NCBI GenBank assembly: GCA_029245665.1
Contig: JAQWOW010000067.1
Span: forward strand, 1 to 7,934
Length of the DNA: 7,934 nt
Direction of reading: 5' to 3'
Source: Polaribacter sp.
GTDB lineage: Bacteria; Bacteroidota; Bacteroidia; Flavobacteriales; Flavobacteriaceae
This document shows, piece after piece, positions 6,448 through 7,934 of the stretch. The first letter of the stretch is position 1; every line of letters begins with the position of its first letter. The translations under genes and the position numbers were made by a program. Under the pieces are notes generated by a model. It searched no databases. It was not told the origin of the DNA and worked only from the letters and a program-made list of their open reading frames with translations.

Positions 6448-7209
6448 TTAAATTTCTAGTAAATTATCATGTGTAAAGGTATACCCTAAAATTTCTTGCA
6501 CTTTTTTTGAACTTATAATTTTCCATTCATAAACTTCATTCTCTTCAAATTCGGGAAGTTCACAATCAGCACTTAATTTTGCTATTGTATAAAACTCTCT
6601 TCTTGTAGGATGGTGGTTAGAACAGGCATTAAATGTTTGAGACCAACAATTTTGATTGATAATTTCATGAATAATCGCTATACAATCTTCTTTATGAATC
6701 ATATTCACAAATCCTTTGGGTTGAGGAATTTTTCGTCCATTATTAAACCAATTGGAAGGGTGTCTTTCACCACCAAATAAACCTGCAAAGCGAAGTATTG
6801 TAGTTTCAAAAAAAGTATTCTCTCTAAATAGGTTCTCAATTGTTGACAATGGAGTATTTAAAATTTCATCATCTTCAGTCATTACTTTATTTGCCCTAGC
6901 ATAAACGGAAGTAGAACTGATAAAAATTACTTTTTGAATACTAGAATTTTCAATTTGAGCGATTAAATGTTCAAAACCATCAATATCTTTTGAAGTAATT
7001 GCTATGATTAATATATCTGTATATAAAAAATCGTCAAATTCTTCAAAAGAAGATATATCAACAATAAACGGCTCAATATTATTGTCTTCTAAAAGAGCTA
7101 ACTTTTCTTCTCTTGTAGTGGAGCCTTTTAGAGAATATCCCTCATCTAACAAAGAAATTGCGAGTGATTTTCCTAACCAACCACACCCTAGAATACTAAC
7201 ATTTCTCAT
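6448..7209 (-). CDS. Atypical short-chain dehydrogenase/reductase (NAD-dependent epimerase-like, YeeZ-type)
   Basis: The 253-residue product has an N-terminal Rossmann fold with the dinucleotide-binding motif SILGCGWLGKSLA (5-17), a beta strand ending in ILIIAIT (66-72), the SDR strand VIFISSTSVYA (94-104), and LRFAGLFGGERHP (139-151), the region that shapes the substrate pocket in extended SDRs. This pattern resembles the atypical SDR subgroup that includes E. coli YeeZ. The usual catalytic YxxxK is not apparent: where a Y-x3-K helix is expected, the sequence reads TPLSTIENLF (119-128). A redox role is therefore unproven and the substrate is unknown. The C-terminus YEWKIISSKKVQEILGY (227-243) is typical of this group. 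The ATG at 7209-7207 lies inside the end of the aquaporin gene (14-bp overlap), so translation is probably coupled to it. The gene is convergent with gldG. Confidence 0.88.
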   Translation of the reverse strand: MRNVSILGCGWLGKSLAISLLDEGYSLKGSTTREEKLALLEDNNIEPFIVDISSFEEFDDFLYTDILIIAITSKDIDGFEHLIAQIENSSIQKVIFISSTSVYARANKVMTEDDEILNTPLSTIENLFRENTFFETTILRFAGLFGGERHPSNWFNNGRKIPQPKGFVNMIHKEDCIAIIHEIINQNCWSQTFNACSNHHPTRREFYTIAKLSADCELPEFEENEVYEWKIISSKKVQEILGYTFTHDNLLEI

Positions 7210-7858
7210 CGCAACAGTTTTCTTCTTTTACCATTTTACAAGATACTACTGCTAGCAAAGCACCTAAAATTGGAGCGATAATATACATCCATAAATGCTG
7301 TAAATTTCCCGAAACAAATGCCGGAGCAATGGAACGTGCTGGATTCATAGAAGCATTTGTAATAGGACCTGCAAACATGGCTTCTAACAGCACTACGGCT
7401 CCGATGGCAATCCCTGCAACTACCCCAATTTCTTTACTACCTGTAGAAACATTTATGATTACCACCATTAAGAAAAAAGTTAATAAAAACTCCAATACAA
7501 AAGCACGCCAAACATCTACTGTGGAAATAGTTGCTCCAAGAATTTCACTTGAAGGAAACAGAAACCAGAGAATTAAACTTGCTGAAAATGCTCCTAAAAT
7601 TTGAGCTAAGATATACTTTGGAACTTCTCTCCAAGAAAACTTTTTAGCATAGGCAAAAGCAATGGAGACTGCAGGATTAAAATGCGCTCCTGAAGTTTCA
7701 CCAAAAGCATAAATCATAGCCATCACAATCAATCCCCAAGTCATTGCAATTCCTACATGCGTGACATCACCACCGGTAACTTCATTAATTGTCATCGCGC
7801 CTGTTCCGCAGAAAATCATTGCAAATGTTCCAATAAATTCAGATATATATCTCTTCAT
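7196..7858 (-). CDS. MIP-family channel (aquaporin), NIP/AqpN-like
   Basis: This is an inner-membrane channel of the major intrinsic protein family, passing water and/or small uncharged solutes. Taking the ATG at 7858-7856, the product has 220 residues, six membrane helices and both half-helix motifs, HFNPAVS (59-65) and SMNPARS (170-176). The AGIAIGAVVLLEAMFAGP stretch (148-165) strongly resembles plant NIPs and their bacterial relatives. Aligning with E. coli AqpZ puts the selectivity-filter residues at W41, A160, A169 and R175, unlike AqpZ's Phe-His-Thr-Arg. The C-terminus ends CCDEKC, with another Cys at 207. An upstream in-frame TTG at 7879 would add seven residues, but it overlaps a promoter-like box and MKRYISEFIGTF is the normal MIP N-terminus, so the ATG is preferred. 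The SDR gene starts before this gene's TAG stop. Water, glycerol or metalloid acids are possible substrates, and the sequence does not decide. Confidence 0.95.
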   Translation of the reverse strand: MKRYISEFIGTFAMIFCGTGAMTINEVTGGDVTHVGIAMTWGLIVMAMIYAFGETSGAHFNPAVSIAFAYAKKFSWREVPKYILAQILGAFSASLILWFLFPSSEILGATISTVDVWRAFVLEFLLTFFLMVVIINVSTGSKEIGVVAGIAIGAVVLLEAMFAGPITNASMNPARSIAPAFVSGNLQHLWMYIIAPILGALLAVVSCKMVKEENCCDEKC

Positions 7859-7876
7859 AAGCCTATAAAATGAGTA

Positions 7877-7884
7877 CAAAGATA
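7877..7884 (-). promoter_or_regulatory. Putative Bacteroidota -7 promoter box for the aquaporin-SDR pair (TATCTTTG)
   Basis: On the minus strand, 7884-7877 reads TATCTTTG, matching TAnnTTTG. It sits 18 bp before the aquaporin ATG, giving a leader of only about 10-14 bases. A -33 TTG is not evident in the remaining 50 bp of the window. Its location also argues against the alternative TTG start at 7879, which falls within it. Confidence 0.5.
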
Positions 7885-7934
7885 CAAACCCTTACTTTAA
7901 GTTTTTGTTAACGTTTCTCGTTTTTTAAAATCGT

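Noticed and set aside
6442..6458. TAGAAATT / AATTTCTA inverted repeat around the SDR stop codon, with T-rich sequence following on the minus strand
   Set aside because: Only one G-C pair per arm and a 1-base centre; too weak to call a terminator in AT-rich DNA.
7004..7255. 83-codon plus-strand open frame across the SDR start
   Set aside because: Antisense to the Rossmann-fold N-terminus; no support of its own.
7329..7604. 91-codon plus-strand open frame inside the aquaporin gene
   Set aside because: Antisense to conserved membrane helices; no domain or start signal.
7859..7879. Seven-residue N-terminal extension of the aquaporin from a TTG codon
   Set aside because: The TTG overlaps the TATCTTTG promoter-like box, and the ATG at 7858 gives the standard MIP N-terminus.

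Overview
The window is AT-rich chromosomal DNA that reads as a member of the Flavobacteriaceae (Bacteroidota), probably a marine genus such as Polaribacter or Tenacibaculum; the genus is inference. The support is a gldF-gldG pair (gliding-motility ABC transporter parts found in this phylum), a FabV-type enoyl reductase, the long form of PurC, near-absence of Shine-Dalgarno sequences ahead of starts, and promoter-like TAnnTTTG -7 boxes of the Bacteroidota sigma-A type. No rRNA, tRNA, CRISPR array, insertion sequence or prophage gene is visible.

Layout. Positions 1-2492 are on the minus strand: phoH (PhoH-family ATPase, TTG start), a 229-bp gap, purC (purine synthesis), and 10 bp later the first 116 codons of fabV (fatty-acid synthesis), cut by the window edge. 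A divergent intergenic region (2493-2620) separates these from a plus-strand block: a DUF62/SAM-hydroxide-adenosyltransferase-like gene, a small antibiotic-biosynthesis-monooxygenase-fold gene starting 2 bp after it, a 211-bp spacer holding what looks like the broken C-terminal end of a GNAT acetyltransferase gene, and then gldF and gldG with a 1-bp gap. After an 88-bp convergent gap, the minus strand carries an aquaporin-family channel gene whose 3' end overlaps by 14 bp the start of an atypical short-chain dehydrogenase gene.

How the genes work together. purC and fabV are housekeeping metabolism. GldF is the membrane subunit and GldG the membrane-anchored auxiliary subunit of a transporter whose ATPase, GldA, is not encoded here. 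The aquaporin and SDR genes are arranged for coupled translation, but no shared pathway can be read from the sequence.

Most of the window is ordinary core genome, and I do not see a clear new multi-gene system. The points most worth a second look are: the DUF62 protein keeps its fold motifs but appears to have lost two of the three residues of the family's Asp-Arg-His triad; the channel has a pore filter resembling plant NIP and bacterial AqpN channels (Trp-Ala-Ala-Arg) plus a cysteine-rich tail; and a GNAT gene remnant lies directly upstream of gldF.
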